This document shows, piece by piece, positions 38,760-48,337 of a DNA stretch of 64,000 bases. Both the position numbers and the translations under genes were made by a program. Below the pieces are notes generated by a model. That model searched no databases. It was given only the letters and a program-made list of their open reading frames with translations, and was not told the origin of the DNA. The first letter of the stretch is position 1. Each line of letters opens with the position of its first letter. Origin of the DNA: Bacillus paralicheniformis (GTDB taxonomy: Bacteria > Bacillota > Bacilli > Bacillales > Bacillaceae); contig NZ_LBMN02000001.1 in NCBI RefSeq assembly GCF_001042485.2, positions 248,001 to 312,000 of the forward strand, in the 5' to 3' direction.

Positions 38760-39656
38760 TTGGCAAAGAAAGACGAGCACCTAAGAAAGCCCGAATGGCT
38801 TAAGATCAAGCTGAACACAAATGAAAACTATACGGGCTTAAAAAAATTAATGCGGGAAAACAACCTCCATACGGTCTGCGAAGAGGCGAAATGCCCGAAC
38901 ATCCACGAATGCTGGGCCGTCAGACGTACCGCGACCTTTATGATTCTCGGATCTGTCTGTACGAGAGCCTGCCGCTTCTGTGCGGTGAAGACGGGGCTGC
39001 CGACAGAGCTTGACTTGAATGAGCCGGAAAGAGTCGCAGATTCTGTGAGCATCATGAACCTGAAACACGCGGTCATTACAGCCGTTGCCCGCGACGATTT
39101 AAAAGACGGAGGAGCGGGGGTATTCGCTGAAACCGTACGCGCCGTCCGGAGAAAAAGCCCGTTTACAACAATTGAAGTTCTGCCGTCTGATATGGGCGGA
39201 GACTATAATAATTTGAAAACGCTGATGGATACGCGTCCGGACATTTTAAACCATAATATTGAAACGGTCCGCCGCCTGACGCCGAGAGTCCGTGCGAGAG
39301 CTACATATGAAAGATCATTGGAATTTTTGCGCCGCGCCAAAGAGATGCAGCCGGACATCCCGACGAAATCCAGCATTATGATCGGTCTTGGCGAAACAAA
39401 AGAAGAAATCATCGAAACAATGGACGACCTTCTTGCGAACAACGTCGACATCATGGCAATCGGCCAGTATCTGCAGCCGTCCAAAAAACACATTAAAGTA
39501 CAGAAATATTACCATCCTGACGAGTTTGCCGAACTGAAAGAAATCGCCATGGAAAAAGGCTTCAGCCACTGTGAAGCAGGACCGCTCGTCCGTTCTTCAT
39601 ACCATGCCGATGAACAGGTGAATGAAGCGTCTAAAAAACGCCAGGCGCAGGCATAA
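38760..39656 (+). CDS. lipA: Lipoyl synthase
   Basis: A 298-residue radical SAM enzyme that inserts two sulfurs into octanoyl groups on carrier proteins. The auxiliary 4Fe-4S cluster cysteines are [12 protein letters not shown], and the radical SAM cluster is CTRACRFC. I chose the TTG at 38760: GGAG lies 9 bases upstream, and the product then starts [14 protein letters not shown] as I recall for B. subtilis. In-frame ATGs at 38745, 38751 and 38754 are in or before that ribosome site. Confidence 0.95.
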   Translation: MAKKDEHLRKPEWLKIKLNTNENYTGLKKLMRENNLHTVCEEAKCPNIHECWAVRRTATFMILGSVCTRACRFCAVKTGLPTELDLNEPERVADSVSIMNLKHAVITAVARDDLKDGGAGVFAETVRAVRRKSPFTTIEVLPSDMGGDYNNLKTLMDTRPDILNHNIETVRRLTPRVRARATYERSLEFLRRAKEMQPDIPTKSSIMIGLGETKEEIIETMDDLLANNVDIMAIGQYLQPSKKHIKVQKYYHPDEFAELKEIAMEKGFSHCEAGPLVRSSYHADEQVNEASKKRQAQA

Positions 39657-39665
39657 CATTGGATG

Positions 39666-39697
39666 AAAAAACGCCAGCCATATGCGCTGGCGTTTTT
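39666..39697. terminator. Terminator between lipA and yutC
   Basis: AAAAACGCCAGC pairs with GCTGGCGTTTTT, so it can act on both strands. Confidence 0.92.
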
Positions 39698-39709
39698 CTT
39701 ATTTTCAGG

Positions 39710-40327
39710 TCAGGATTCGGTCGCTTTTCCTTTTCCGTCAAGGCCGTTTTCATCTGTACCTGTCGTTGTTTTGCCTTGCGGTGATTTTTGCATTTCCTTA
39801 ATCGTATCGGCCATCAGCTGATCAACGTTTCTTGAATTGGCTCCAAGCCGGCTGAAGTTGGCGACGGATTGCATCATATCCGGATCATCGGAAATATAGA
39901 TGTGGTAATACCTCGGAATGACGGATGCCGCCGTCTTTTTAACTTGGTCAGCCGTCTGTTCGCGCTGCCCAGAGTCCGTTTTGTACACGACAAGCGCTTC
40001 TTCGTCTGTCACAAGTGCTGAGGCATCTTGAATATTGGGAAGCTGAACCGTTAAACTAGATATAATATGCGCCATTTCTTCCCGATCAATTTGAGGCGCC
40101 TGCATTTCTTCCTTGTTTGCGACTGGAGTTGCCTGATGGCGCGCATATCCGAATCTGCCTTTCCGGTTGTCATTTCTGAACTTTTCATGATATTGAGGGT
40201 TCTTGTCTGCAACGTGAACGGTATTTCCGTCTTCGTCATATATATTGTGTTCGGTATCATTTAAGGCTGTCTGGCATCCTGCTAAAGGCACCGCCAGCAG
40301 CCCTGCTAAAAGAATTTTTTTATTCAT
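39710..40327 (-). CDS. yutC: YhcN/YlaJ-family sporulation lipoprotein YutC
   Basis: A 205-residue lipoprotein with lipobox LAGC at Cys18. The C-terminal YhcN/YlaJ domain includes VYKTDSGQREQTADQVKKTA and YYHIYISDDPD. Relatives are found in the inner membrane of spores and help germination. The C-terminal tail is polar and low-complexity. It converges on lipA and shares a terminator. Confidence 0.88.
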   Translation of the reverse strand: MNKKILLAGLLAVPLAGCQTALNDTEHNIYDEDGNTVHVADKNPQYHEKFRNDNRKGRFGYARHQATPVANKEEMQAPQIDREEMAHIISSLTVQLPNIQDASALVTDEEALVVYKTDSGQREQTADQVKKTAASVIPRYYHIYISDDPDMMQSVANFSRLGANSRNVDQLMADTIKEMQKSPQGKTTTGTDENGLDGKGKATES

Positions 40328-40430
40328 TCTGCTTTTCCTCCTCTTTTATAGCTTTTCCAACGGGGAGGATTTATTCTTAGCAATTGATGGCGGCACGGGT
40401 TTGAATTATCATATAAAAGAGGTGAAAAGA

Positions 40431-40706
40431 ATGATTGTCGTTCAGAACGCTGCATTTGAAGTCGTCAAAGATGTGAAAAACGGTTTTAACGAAGAAGCGT
40501 TTAAAGCCAGATACTCCGACATTTTAAATAAATATGACTACATCGTCGGGGATTGGGGATACAGCCAGCTGAGGCTGAAAGGCTTTTTTGACGATCAAAA
40601 TCAAAAGGCCACATTTGATACGAAGATCAGCACGCTTGATGAATATATTTACGAGTACTGTAATTTCGGATGTGCCTACTTTGTTTTAAAACGTCTGCGA
40701 AAATAA
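40431..40706 (+). CDS. yutD: DUF1027 protein YutD
   Basis: A 91-residue acidic protein of the YutD family with YDYIVGDWGYSQLRLKGFF in the middle and CNFGCAYF near the end. The function is unknown. GAGGTGAAAAG precedes the ATG at 40431. yutE follows after 24 bases. Confidence 0.87.
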   Translation: MIVVQNAAFEVVKDVKNGFNEEAFKARYSDILNKYDYIVGDWGYSQLRLKGFFDDQNQKATFDTKISTLDEYIYEYCNFGCAYFVLKRLRK

Positions 40707-40730
40707 GCGATCATAAAAGGGGATGCTCTG

Positions 40731-41174
40731 ATGATGTATTTTGTCGATCGACACAAAATCGAAAACACGCTGAACTTCCTGGAAGAGGAGCTGCGGCTTT
40801 ATCAAACACAGGAGGAATGGACTTCCGACGTCGAAAAAAAAGCGCTCGAACGAATCGGCCACACGCTGATCGAATGTATATTGGATATAGGGAACGATAT
40901 GATTGACGGCTTTATTATGAGAGATCCTGGAAGCTATGACGACATTATGGATATACTGACCGATGAAAAGGTTGTCAGCCAAGCGGAAGGCGACAGTCTG
41001 AAACATTTGATCGCCTATCGGAAGACATTGGTTCAAGACTACTTGAATGTCAACCATGAAGAATTGGACATGCTGCTCAGCAGGCATGCGGAAACGCTTG
41101 AGAAATTTCCGGCGCGGATCCGCGATTATTTAAACCATGAGCTCGGTCCGGTATCCGCATTCAAACCGCACTAA
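40731..41174 (+). CDS. yutE: DUF86 (HepT-like) protein YutE
   Basis: A 147-residue helical protein of the DUF86/HepT family. HepT RNases carry Arg-x4-6-His-x-Tyr. The matching helix here reads AYRKTLVQDYLN, so the catalytic His appears to be missing. No MNT nucleotidyltransferase partner is next to it. It is therefore probably not an active toxin. Two ATGs (40731, 40734) are possible, both after AAAGGGGATG. Confidence 0.85.
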   Translation: MMYFVDRHKIENTLNFLEEELRLYQTQEEWTSDVEKKALERIGHTLIECILDIGNDMIDGFIMRDPGSYDDIMDILTDEKVVSQAEGDSLKHLIAYRKTLVQDYLNVNHEELDMLLSRHAETLEKFPARIRDYLNHELGPVSAFKPH

Positions 41175-41194
41175 ACAAAACTGGAGTGTACAAC

Positions 41195-41965
41195 ATGAAA
41201 ACATACAAAGGATACTTAATTGATCTGGATGGAACAATGTACAAAGGGACGGAAAAAATCGAAGAAGCATGCGAATTCGTAAGGAAGCTGAAAGAACGGA
41301 GCATCCCGTATCTGTTCGTCACAAACAATTCGTCGCGCACGCCGAAGCAAGTGGCGGACAAGCTTGTTTCATTTGATATTCCGGCCGAAGAGAGCCAGGT
41401 ATTCACAACCAGCATGGCGACCGCCAATTTTATCGCCGAACAAAAACCGGATGCTTCCGTATATGTGATCGGTGAGGAAGGCATCCGCCAGGCCATTGAG
41501 GAAAAAGGACTGGCATTCGGCGAAGAAGACGCCGACTTCGTCGTCGTCGGTATCGACCGCGGCATTACATACGAAAAGCTAGCCGTCGGTTGCCTTGCCA
41601 TCCGCAACGGCGCTACATTCATCTCGACTAACGGCGATATCGCTATTCCTACAGAAAGAGGACTATTGCCGGGCAATGGTTCTCTCACATCAGTATTAAC
41701 CGTTTCTACGCAGACAGAGCCTATTTTTATCGGCAAGCCGGAGCCGATCATCATGGAGCAGGCGATGAAGGTGCTCGGCACAAATATCAGTGAAACGCTG
41801 ATGGTCGGTGACAATTATGATACGGATATTATGGCGGGAATGAATTCCGGGATGGACACGCTTCTCGTTCATACGGGCGTGACCAAAAAAGAACACCTTG
41901 AAGCCTACCAGGAAAAGCCGACATATGTCATTGATTCTTTAACAGACTGGATGGATCGCATCTAA
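41195..41965 (+). CDS. yutF: HAD-family phosphatase YutF (NagD-like)
   Basis: A 256-residue HAD hydrolase of the IIA (NagD/PNPase) type. Motif I is IDLDGTMYKG with the nucleophile Asp. Motif II is VTNNSS, and motif IV GDNYDTDIMAG. It hydrolyses small phosphate esters such as p-nitrophenyl or sugar phosphates. The ATG at 41195 with CTGGAGTG upstream is better than the in-frame GTG at 41186. A terminator follows. Confidence 0.93.
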   Translation: MKTYKGYLIDLDGTMYKGTEKIEEACEFVRKLKERSIPYLFVTNNSSRTPKQVADKLVSFDIPAEESQVFTTSMATANFIAEQKPDASVYVIGEEGIRQAIEEKGLAFGEEDADFVVVGIDRGITYEKLAVGCLAIRNGATFISTNGDIAIPTERGLLPGNGSLTSVLTVSTQTEPIFIGKPEPIIMEQAMKVLGTNISETLMVGDNYDTDIMAGMNSGMDTLLVHTGVTKKEHLEAYQEKPTYVIDSLTDWMDRI

Positions 41966-41973
41966 ACCGCAAA

Positions 41974-42006
41974 AAAACACTTGTCTTTTAAGGACAAGTG
42001 TTTTTT
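41974..42006. terminator. Terminator between yutF and yutG
   Basis: AAAACACTTGTC pairs with GACAAGTGTTTT with flanking A and T runs, suited to both strands. Confidence 0.92.
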
Positions 42007-42012
42007 AATGGC

Positions 42013-42516
42013 TTATTCCGCATCTTTTGCTCGATGCGCCAGTCTGCTGGATGCGGCTGCCGCAATCGCTCCGACGATATCATCCAAAAACGTGTGGCAT
42101 TCGCCTGTTGATTTATCGTTTAAACGTGCGAGCACTCCCGGTTTGATTTTATCGATATATCCATAGTTTGTATAACCGATTGATCCATACAAATTCACAA
42201 TGGAGAAGGATAAGATTTCATCGACGCCGTACAGGCTTTCATCTGTCTCGATTAAGGTTTGGAGCGGTTCCATGAGCTTTCTTTGCTCACCCAGCATATC
42301 CAATTGAATCCCTGTGATCACGGCGTTTTGAACTTCGCGTTTTTTCATGACCCGGTTGACATTCTCTTCACATTCTTCTTTTGTCAAGTTTGGATGATAT
42401 TTCTTTTGTAGTACGTAGACAAGATCAGCAATATCCGAAATCTTGACGCCCCGTTTCTCAAGCCATTCTTTTGCTGCTGTTTCGATTTGATGCATGCTGT
42501 TGTTTTCCGGCATCAT
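42013..42516 (-). CDS. yutG: PgpA-family protein YutG
   Basis: A protein of about 167 residues of the phosphatidylglycerophosphatase A family, with VDEILSFSIVNLYGSIGYTN and HTFLDDIVGAIAAAA. PgpA enzymes are membrane proteins. YutG-type proteins are shorter and less hydrophobic, so a lipid phosphatase role is not certain. The start is uncertain between 42522 (GTG), 42516 and 42513 (ATG). I give 42516. Confidence 0.83.
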   Translation of the reverse strand: MMPENNSMHQIETAAKEWLEKRGVKISDIADLVYVLQKKYHPNLTKEECEENVNRVMKKREVQNAVITGIQLDMLGEQRKLMEPLQTLIETDESLYGVDEILSFSIVNLYGSIGYTNYGYIDKIKPGVLARLNDKSTGECHTFLDDIVGAIAAAASSRLAHRAKDAE

Positions 42517-42663
42517 TTTCACCCAATCTTTTTTTACTTAGTGTATACAAACAACCTTAAAAATGTAACGATTTTAGAACTCTTTTTCCGAATCGATTCA
42601 TAATCGAATCCCTTCATGATTACGATGTGTAGAAGGAGAAAAATTTATCAGGAAGTGATGTCC

Positions 42664-43668
42664 GTGAAGGAGCTGATCAAAGAAAAATTCGGAATCCATA
42701 TTCGCGATCTTACTTCATACTTGTCTTATCAGGCTTTTCATACCCCGAATTCGATGTTTTTGATCGTCCCGGTATCCCACTTGAGTCAGGATGAGCTGGC
42801 GGAATTGTTTAGTATGAGTCAGTATTTGCAAGAACAGCGCGACCCATACGTTTCATCTTTTATATTGACAAAGGACGGGGAGATGACATTTGAGGACAAT
42901 GGCGTCTCATATGTGCTGCTTCAAGCTGCTCCCCGCATGACAAACAGGTCCGTTTCATTTGGGGCGGAGCTGGCTGAATTTCATCAGAAGGGAAGAGGAT
43001 ACCCTTATGAGGTAAAAGAAACCTCGCGGATCGGGCAGTGGAAAGACCTTTGGGGGAAACGGCTCGACCAGCTGGAACAATTCTGGATCCAAAAAACGCA
43101 GGCAAGACAGTTGCAGCCTTTTGAAAAACATTTTATCGAATCGTTTCCTTATTATCTCGGTTTAACCGAAAATGCGATTCAATATTTGGCCGATACCGAA
43201 TTGGATGATCAGCCGCAGGCCGCCGACTCCGGGACGATTTGCCAGCAGCGGCTCACCTGCGAGGCTTTAAGGCGCGAGCCGCTTATTAAAATCCCGATGG
43301 AATGGGTGTTTGATCATGCGGCCAGGGATCTTGCGGAATATGCCAGAAGCTTGTTTCACGAAAGGAAAAACTTCAATGACATCGCATTGTTTTTTCAGCA
43401 ATACGAACAAGCCGCGCCGCTTTCCTCATTTTCTAAACGGCTGGTGTACAGCAGGCTTCTGTTTCCGCTCCACTATTTTGAGACGGTTGAAGGGTATTAT
43501 ATTTCTCCTGAATCAGAGCACCATTATTTTGAAAGCAGACTCGACCATTTATTGTCTCAAGCGCCGGCTTATGAGCAATTTCTAAATGGCTTTCAAGAAA
43601 TGGCAGGCATGAGAGCCGCAGGATTTATGAGCATGCCGCCTATCAATTGGCTGAAAAGGACACCATAG
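42664..43668 (+). CDS. yutH: Spore coat-associated protein YutH
   Basis: A 334-residue protein of the CotS/YutH group, which have a kinase-like fold without clear catalytic motifs. LAEFHQKGRGYPYEVKE lies near residue 105. It is expected in the spore coat. I use the GTG at 42664 because AGGAAGTG lies 6 bases upstream. The ATG at 42616 has only a distant site. Confidence 0.85.
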   Translation: MKELIKEKFGIHIRDLTSYLSYQAFHTPNSMFLIVPVSHLSQDELAELFSMSQYLQEQRDPYVSSFILTKDGEMTFEDNGVSYVLLQAAPRMTNRSVSFGAELAEFHQKGRGYPYEVKETSRIGQWKDLWGKRLDQLEQFWIQKTQARQLQPFEKHFIESFPYYLGLTENAIQYLADTELDDQPQAADSGTICQQRLTCEALRREPLIKIPMEWVFDHAARDLAEYARSLFHERKNFNDIALFFQQYEQAAPLSSFSKRLVYSRLLFPLHYFETVEGYYISPESEHHYFESRLDHLLSQAPAYEQFLNGFQEMAGMRAAGFMSMPPINWLKRTP

Positions 43669-43759
43669 ACGCCGCGGTGTTCTTTTCTTCATGTTAACAT
43701 TTCCGGATTTTTTCGATATGCTTAGATTGGGAGCTACTCTTAGAAAGGAACGAGGCAGC

Positions 43760-44722
43760 ATGGACAAACCGTTTGTATATGTAACGAGAAAATTACCGGA
43801 AGAACAGCTTTCTGCGTTAAAAGAAGAAGCCCGTATTGAGATGTGGGAAAAGGAAGAAGAACCGTGCCCGCGCGCCGTTCTGGCGGAAAAAGCAAAAAAG
43901 GCGCACGGACTGTTGACGATGCTTTCCGACACAGTTGATGAGGAGCTTTTAAAAGGTGCGCCGCATTTAAAAGTGGTGGCCAATTTGGCGGTGGGCTATG
44001 ACAACCTCGATGTGGAGGCTGCGAAAAAGCATGGCGTCATCTGCTGCAACACGCCCGGCGTGCTGACAGAGTCAACGGCAGATTTGACGTTTGCTCTGCT
44101 GATGGCATCCGCGCGCAGAATCGTCGAGGCAAGCGACTGGATTAGACAAGGTAACTGGACGGGCTGGGGGCCGCTGCTTTTGGCCGGAGCGGATATCCAT
44201 CATAAAACGATTGGCATCGTCGGGATGGGGAGCATTGGACAAGCCGTCGCCCGGCGGGCGAAAGGCTTTGGCATGGAGATTTTATATCATAACCGTACCC
44301 GCAATCCCGAGGCGGAAGCCGAACTGGGGGCAACTTATCTATCCTTTGGCGAACTGCTCGAACAGGCGGATTTTGTGGTATGCCTGACGCCTCTGACTGA
44401 GGAAACGAAGCATCTGTTTAACCGCAGCGCATTCAAAAGGATGAAGCGCTCCGCTATTTTTATCAACGTCTCAAGAGGACAGGTTGTGAATGAAGACGAT
44501 TTATATGAAGCCCTGATCGAAAAAGATATTGCCGGCGCAGGACTCGACGTCTTTGCGGAAGAACCCGTGCAGCAGGATCACCCGCTCGCCAATCTGCCGC
44601 AAGTGACCGCGCTGCCACACATCGGCAGCGCCACTGTCGAAACGAGAGAAGCCATGATGAGGCTTTGTGCGGAAAATATTGCGCTTGTCCTGGGAGGGAA
44701 GCCGGCAAAGACCGAGATTTGA
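43760..44722 (+). CDS. D-2-hydroxyacid dehydrogenase (glyoxylate/hydroxypyruvate reductase type)
   Basis: A 320-residue NAD(P)-dependent reductase. The nucleotide-binding motif is GIVGMGSIGQAVARR. The catalytic Arg is in NVSRGQVV, the Glu in AGLDVFAEEP, and the His in LPHIGSAT. Its closest functions are glyoxylate, hydroxypyruvate or 2-ketogluconate reduction. I recall no such gene between yutH and hom in B. subtilis, so it may be a branch-specific insertion. Confidence 0.88.
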   Translation: MDKPFVYVTRKLPEEQLSALKEEARIEMWEKEEEPCPRAVLAEKAKKAHGLLTMLSDTVDEELLKGAPHLKVVANLAVGYDNLDVEAAKKHGVICCNTPGVLTESTADLTFALLMASARRIVEASDWIRQGNWTGWGPLLLAGADIHHKTIGIVGMGSIGQAVARRAKGFGMEILYHNRTRNPEAEAELGATYLSFGELLEQADFVVCLTPLTEETKHLFNRSAFKRMKRSAIFINVSRGQVVNEDDLYEALIEKDIAGAGLDVFAEEPVQQDHPLANLPQVTALPHIGSATVETREAMMRLCAENIALVLGGKPAKTEI

Positions 44723-44845
44723 TGTTTCTTCCGGCCGGCCTGACGGGTCGGAAGATTTTCTCACAAAAATATTTCTGAATATATAGAATCTTATTATATC
44801 AATGTATAAAGCGTTTTCATGATTTGTTTTTCAGCAAATGTCATC

Positions 44846-44874
44846 TTGTCAAAAAAAGAATCCCCCATTATAAT
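44846..44874 (+). promoter_or_regulatory. Promoter of hom-thrC-thrB
   Basis: TTGTCA (44846-44851) and a perfect TATAAT (44869-44874) have a 17-base spacer. The remaining leader to hom (about 75 bases) has no T-box or attenuator that I can see. Confidence 0.85.
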
Positions 44875-44954
44875 GTTTGTAACTTAAATGTCTGCGTTGT
44901 GTTTACAAATGTCCTTAGAGAGAGGACGATAAGAGAGAGAAAGGTGGAATTTCA

Positions 44955-46256
44955 TTGAAGGCGATACGAGTGGGGCTGCTAGGATTAGGAACAGTCGGGA
45001 GCGGTGTGGTGAAGATTATTCAGGATCACCAGGATAAGCTGACACACCAAGTCGGATGCCCTGTTACGATTCAAAAAGTTCTTGTAAAAGATAAAGATAA
45101 GAAGAGGGATGTCGACCTTTCCAAAGATGTTCTGACGACGGAAGCTTATGATGTCATTCAAGATCCGGAAGTGGATGTCATCATTGAGGTCATCGGGGGA
45201 ATCGAGGAGACAAGACGCTATTTGCTTGACGCGCTTCAGGCGAAAAAACATGTCGTGACAGCGAATAAAGATTTGATCGCCCTCTATGGATCGGAACTGA
45301 CGGCTGCCGCGAAAGAAAACGGCTGCGACCTTTATTTTGAAGCGAGCGTCGCCGGCGGAATTCCGATTTTGCGAAGCCTGGAAGACGGGCTGGCTTCAGA
45401 CCGGATTACGAAAATGATGGGAATCGTCAATGGAACGACCAACTTCATTTTAACGAAGATGAATAAAGAAAACGCGCCTTATGCTGATGTGCTGAAAGAA
45501 GCGCAGGAGCTCGGCTTCGCCGAAGCGGACCCGACAGCTGATGTTGAAGGTCTTGATGCGGCGAGAAAGATGGCGATTTTGGCCAGGCTCGGTTTCTCAA
45601 TGAATGTCGATCTTGACGATGTCAAAGTGAAGGGCATTTCCCAAGTGTCTGATGAAGACATCAATTTCAGCAAACGGCTCGGCTATACGATGAAGCTGAT
45701 CGGCATCGCCCAGCGCGACGGACAAAAAGTCGAAGTGAGCGTCCAGCCGACATTGTTGCCGGAGCATCATCCGCTGTCTTCCGTCCATAATGAATTCAAT
45801 GCGGTTTACGTGTATGGCGAGGCCGTCGGGGAAACGATGTTTTACGGGCCTGGCGCAGGAAGCATGCCGACTGCGACCGCCGTCGTATCAGATTTGGTTT
45901 CCGTCATGAAAAACATGCGTCTCGGCGTGAACGGCAGCAGCTTTGTCGATCCGCAATTTGAAAAGAAGATCAAGGCACCTTCTGAAATCTTCGCCCAGCA
46001 GTTTTTAAGAATTCATGTTAAAGATCAGGTCGGTTCGTTTTCAAAAATCACATCGATTTTTTCGGAAAGAGGCGTCAGTTTTGAAAAAATTCTGCAGCTT
46101 CCGATTAAAGGCCATGATGACCTGGCTGAGATTGTCATTGTGACACATCATACGTCAGAAGAGGATTTTACGGATATCTTGCAAAAGCTGAATGATCTTG
46201 AGGTTGTTGATCAGGTGAAAAGCACTTATCGAGTAGAAGGGAACGGTTGGAGCTAA
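44955..46256 (+). CDS. hom: Homoserine dehydrogenase
   Basis: A 433-residue enzyme that reduces aspartate semialdehyde to homoserine. The NAD(P) motif is [10 protein letters not shown]. The catalytic region [12 protein letters not shown] and the homoserine site [16 protein letters not shown] are present. A C-terminal ACT domain (from about residue 350) gives threonine feedback. The start is TTG with AAAGGTGG upstream. The stop overlaps thrC by one base. Confidence 0.97.
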   Translation: MKAIRVGLLGLGTVGSGVVKIIQDHQDKLTHQVGCPVTIQKVLVKDKDKKRDVDLSKDVLTTEAYDVIQDPEVDVIIEVIGGIEETRRYLLDALQAKKHVVTANKDLIALYGSELTAAAKENGCDLYFEASVAGGIPILRSLEDGLASDRITKMMGIVNGTTNFILTKMNKENAPYADVLKEAQELGFAEADPTADVEGLDAARKMAILARLGFSMNVDLDDVKVKGISQVSDEDINFSKRLGYTMKLIGIAQRDGQKVEVSVQPTLLPEHHPLSSVHNEFNAVYVYGEAVGETMFYGPGAGSMPTATAVVSDLVSVMKNMRLGVNGSSFVDPQFEKKIKAPSEIFAQQFLRIHVKDQVGSFSKITSIFSERGVSFEKILQLPIKGHDDLAEIVIVTHHTSEEDFTDILQKLNDLEVVDQVKSTYRVEGNGWS

Positions 46257-47314
46257 TGTGGAAAGGACTCATCCATCAATATAAAGAATATTTGCCAGTA
46301 ACGGACAAAACACCGGAATTGACGCTGAACGAAGGAAATACCCCACTCATTTATCTGCAAAATCTTTCGAAAAAGCTCGGAATCGAGCTTTATGTCAAAA
46401 CAGAGGGTGTCAATCCTACAGGCTCCTTTAAAGACCGCGGGATGGTCATGGCGGTCGCCAAGGCGAAAGAAGAAGGCAATGACACGATCATGTGCGCTTC
46501 GACCGGCAATACGTCAGCTGCTGCTGCGGCTTATGCGGCTCGCGCCAACATGAAGTGCATCGTCATTATTCCAGACGGCAAAATCGCCTTCGGAAAGTTG
46601 GCCCAAGCCGTCATGTACGGCGCTAAAATCATTGCGATCGACGGAAACTTCGACGATGCCCTGAAAATGGTGCGCAGCATTTGCGAGAAAGAGCCGATTG
46701 CACTCGTCAACTCTGTGAATCCTTACCGGATTGAAGGACAGAAAACCGCTTCCTTTGAAATCTGTGAACAGCTGGGCGAAGCGCCTGACATCCTTGCAAT
46801 TCCTGTCGGGAATGCCGGAAATATTACGGCTTACTGGAAAGGCTTTAAAGAATATCATGAGAAAAACGGCACAGGCCTGCCGGTCATGAGGGGTTTTCAG
46901 GCGGAAGGCGCGGCCCCGATTGTCAAAAACAGAGTAATTGAAAAGCCGGAAACCATTGCGACAGCGATCAGAATCGGAAATCCGGCAAGCTGGGACAAAG
47001 CGGTCAATGCTGCAAAAGAATCGAACGGAAAAATCGATGAAGTGTCAGACGAAGAGATCCTGCACGCTTATCAGCTCCTGGCAAGAGAAGAAGGCGTATT
47101 TGCAGAACCGGGATCGTGCGCATCTATTGCCGGCGTACTGAAACAGCTGGAAACGAAAGAGATTCAGCCGGGGGCGAAAGTTGTCGCTGTCTTAACCGGA
47201 AACGGCTTGAAAGATCCGAACACAGCCGTTGATGTGTCGCAGATCAAACCTGTCACACTGCCGACAGATGAAGAAGCCATTCTCGAACACTTAAAAGGAG
47301 CCGCTCGTGTATGA
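46256..47314 (+). CDS. thrC: Threonine synthase
   Basis: A 352-residue PLP enzyme that turns O-phosphohomoserine into threonine. Lys59 in TGSFKDRGM binds PLP. The TAATG junction with hom fixes the ATG at 46256. The in-frame TTG at 46247 is less likely. The last codons overlap thrB by four bases (ATGA). Confidence 0.97.
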   Translation: MWKGLIHQYKEYLPVTDKTPELTLNEGNTPLIYLQNLSKKLGIELYVKTEGVNPTGSFKDRGMVMAVAKAKEEGNDTIMCASTGNTSAAAAAYAARANMKCIVIIPDGKIAFGKLAQAVMYGAKIIAIDGNFDDALKMVRSICEKEPIALVNSVNPYRIEGQKTASFEICEQLGEAPDILAIPVGNAGNITAYWKGFKEYHEKNGTGLPVMRGFQAEGAAPIVKNRVIEKPETIATAIRIGNPASWDKAVNAAKESNGKIDEVSDEEILHAYQLLAREEGVFAEPGSCASIAGVLKQLETKEIQPGAKVVAVLTGNGLKDPNTAVDVSQIKPVTLPTDEEAILEHLKGAARV

Positions 47315-48231
47315 CTGAGGCTGACATGCTGTTTTCCGTTACGGTTCCCGGAAGCACGGCCAATCTGGGCCCGGGCTTTGATTCAGTCGGCATGGCGCTG
47401 TCCCGTTATTTGAGACTGTCTGTTTTTCCTCATGATGAGTGGCGTTTTGAGGCTGAAACAGAAGTCGTAGCGGGAATTCCTGAAGGGACGGATAATTTAA
47501 TTTACCAGGTGGCCAAACGGACCGCCGCTCACTTCGGAAAAGACCTTCCGCCAAGCCTCGTCAAAGTGTGGAGCGATATTCCGCTGGCGCGCGGTCTCGG
47601 CAGCAGCGCAGCCGCAATTGCCGCTGCGATTGAGCTGGCGAACGAACTTGCCGATTTAAAGCTCTCTGACCGCGAGAAACTCCATTTTGCAAGCCTTGAA
47701 GAAGGCCATCCTGACAATGCCGGAGCATCGCTTTTCGGCGGGCTTGTCATCGGACTTCATGAAGAAGATGAAACAGAGATGGTTTCGATGAAAGACATCG
47801 ATTTGGATGTCGTTGTCGTCATTCCTTTTTATGAAGTGCTGACAAAAGATGCGCGGGATGTTCTTCCCGAAAGCCTCTCTTATCCGAAAGCGGTGGAAGC
47901 AAGCGCGGTCAGCAATATGCTCGTCGCCGGACTGATGGCGAAAGATTGGAAGCTTGTCGGCCGCATGATGCAAAAAGACCTCTTTCATCAGCCTTACCGA
48001 AGGGCGCTCGTCCCTGAGCTTTCTAAAGTGGAGCATGAAGCAGGCAAAAACGGCGCGTTTGGGACCGCTTTAAGCGGAGCAGGACCGACGATCCTTTCCT
48101 TTATTGAAAAAGGAAAGGGAGACGCGCTGAGAGATCAGCTTGCTTCTAAGTTTCCGCATTGTGAAGTGGACTGCCTTCATGTCCCGGATACAGGCATTAT
48201 CGTTGAAAGAAAATCAGTAAACAGTGTTTAA
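47311..48231 (+). CDS. thrB: Homoserine kinase
   Basis: A 306-residue GHMP kinase that phosphorylates homoserine. The ATP loop is [17 protein letters not shown] near residue 90, and the C-terminal motif [12 protein letters not shown] is near residue 250. It is the last gene of the threonine operon, translationally coupled to thrC. Confidence 0.97.
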   Translation: MTEADMLFSVTVPGSTANLGPGFDSVGMALSRYLRLSVFPHDEWRFEAETEVVAGIPEGTDNLIYQVAKRTAAHFGKDLPPSLVKVWSDIPLARGLGSSAAAIAAAIELANELADLKLSDREKLHFASLEEGHPDNAGASLFGGLVIGLHEEDETEMVSMKDIDLDVVVVIPFYEVLTKDARDVLPESLSYPKAVEASAVSNMLVAGLMAKDWKLVGRMMQKDLFHQPYRRALVPELSKVEHEAGKNGAFGTALSGAGPTILSFIEKGKGDALRDQLASKFPHCEVDCLHVPDTGIIVERKSVNSV

Positions 48232-48232
48232 C

Positions 48233-48261
48233 GAAAAAAGAGCTTTTTCGGCTCTTTTTTT
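48233..48261 (+). terminator. Terminator of the threonine operon
   Basis: AAAGAGC pairs with GCTCTTT around a T-rich loop, followed by T. Confidence 0.8.
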
Positions 48262-48337
48262 GTTTGCCTTCAAAACAAGGATTTTTATTTAGAAAGTCGA
48301 AATAGTATGACAAACATATAGAGGAGGAGAAACGAAC

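Noticed and set aside
44806-44819. cre site upstream of hom
   Set aside because: ATAAAGCGTTTTCA lacks the conserved TG at the start, with two mismatches in the consensus, so it is likely chance.
44723-44954. T-box leader for the threonine operon
   Set aside because: No AGGGTGGNACCGCG-type T-box sequence, specifier loop or terminator is present in the leader.
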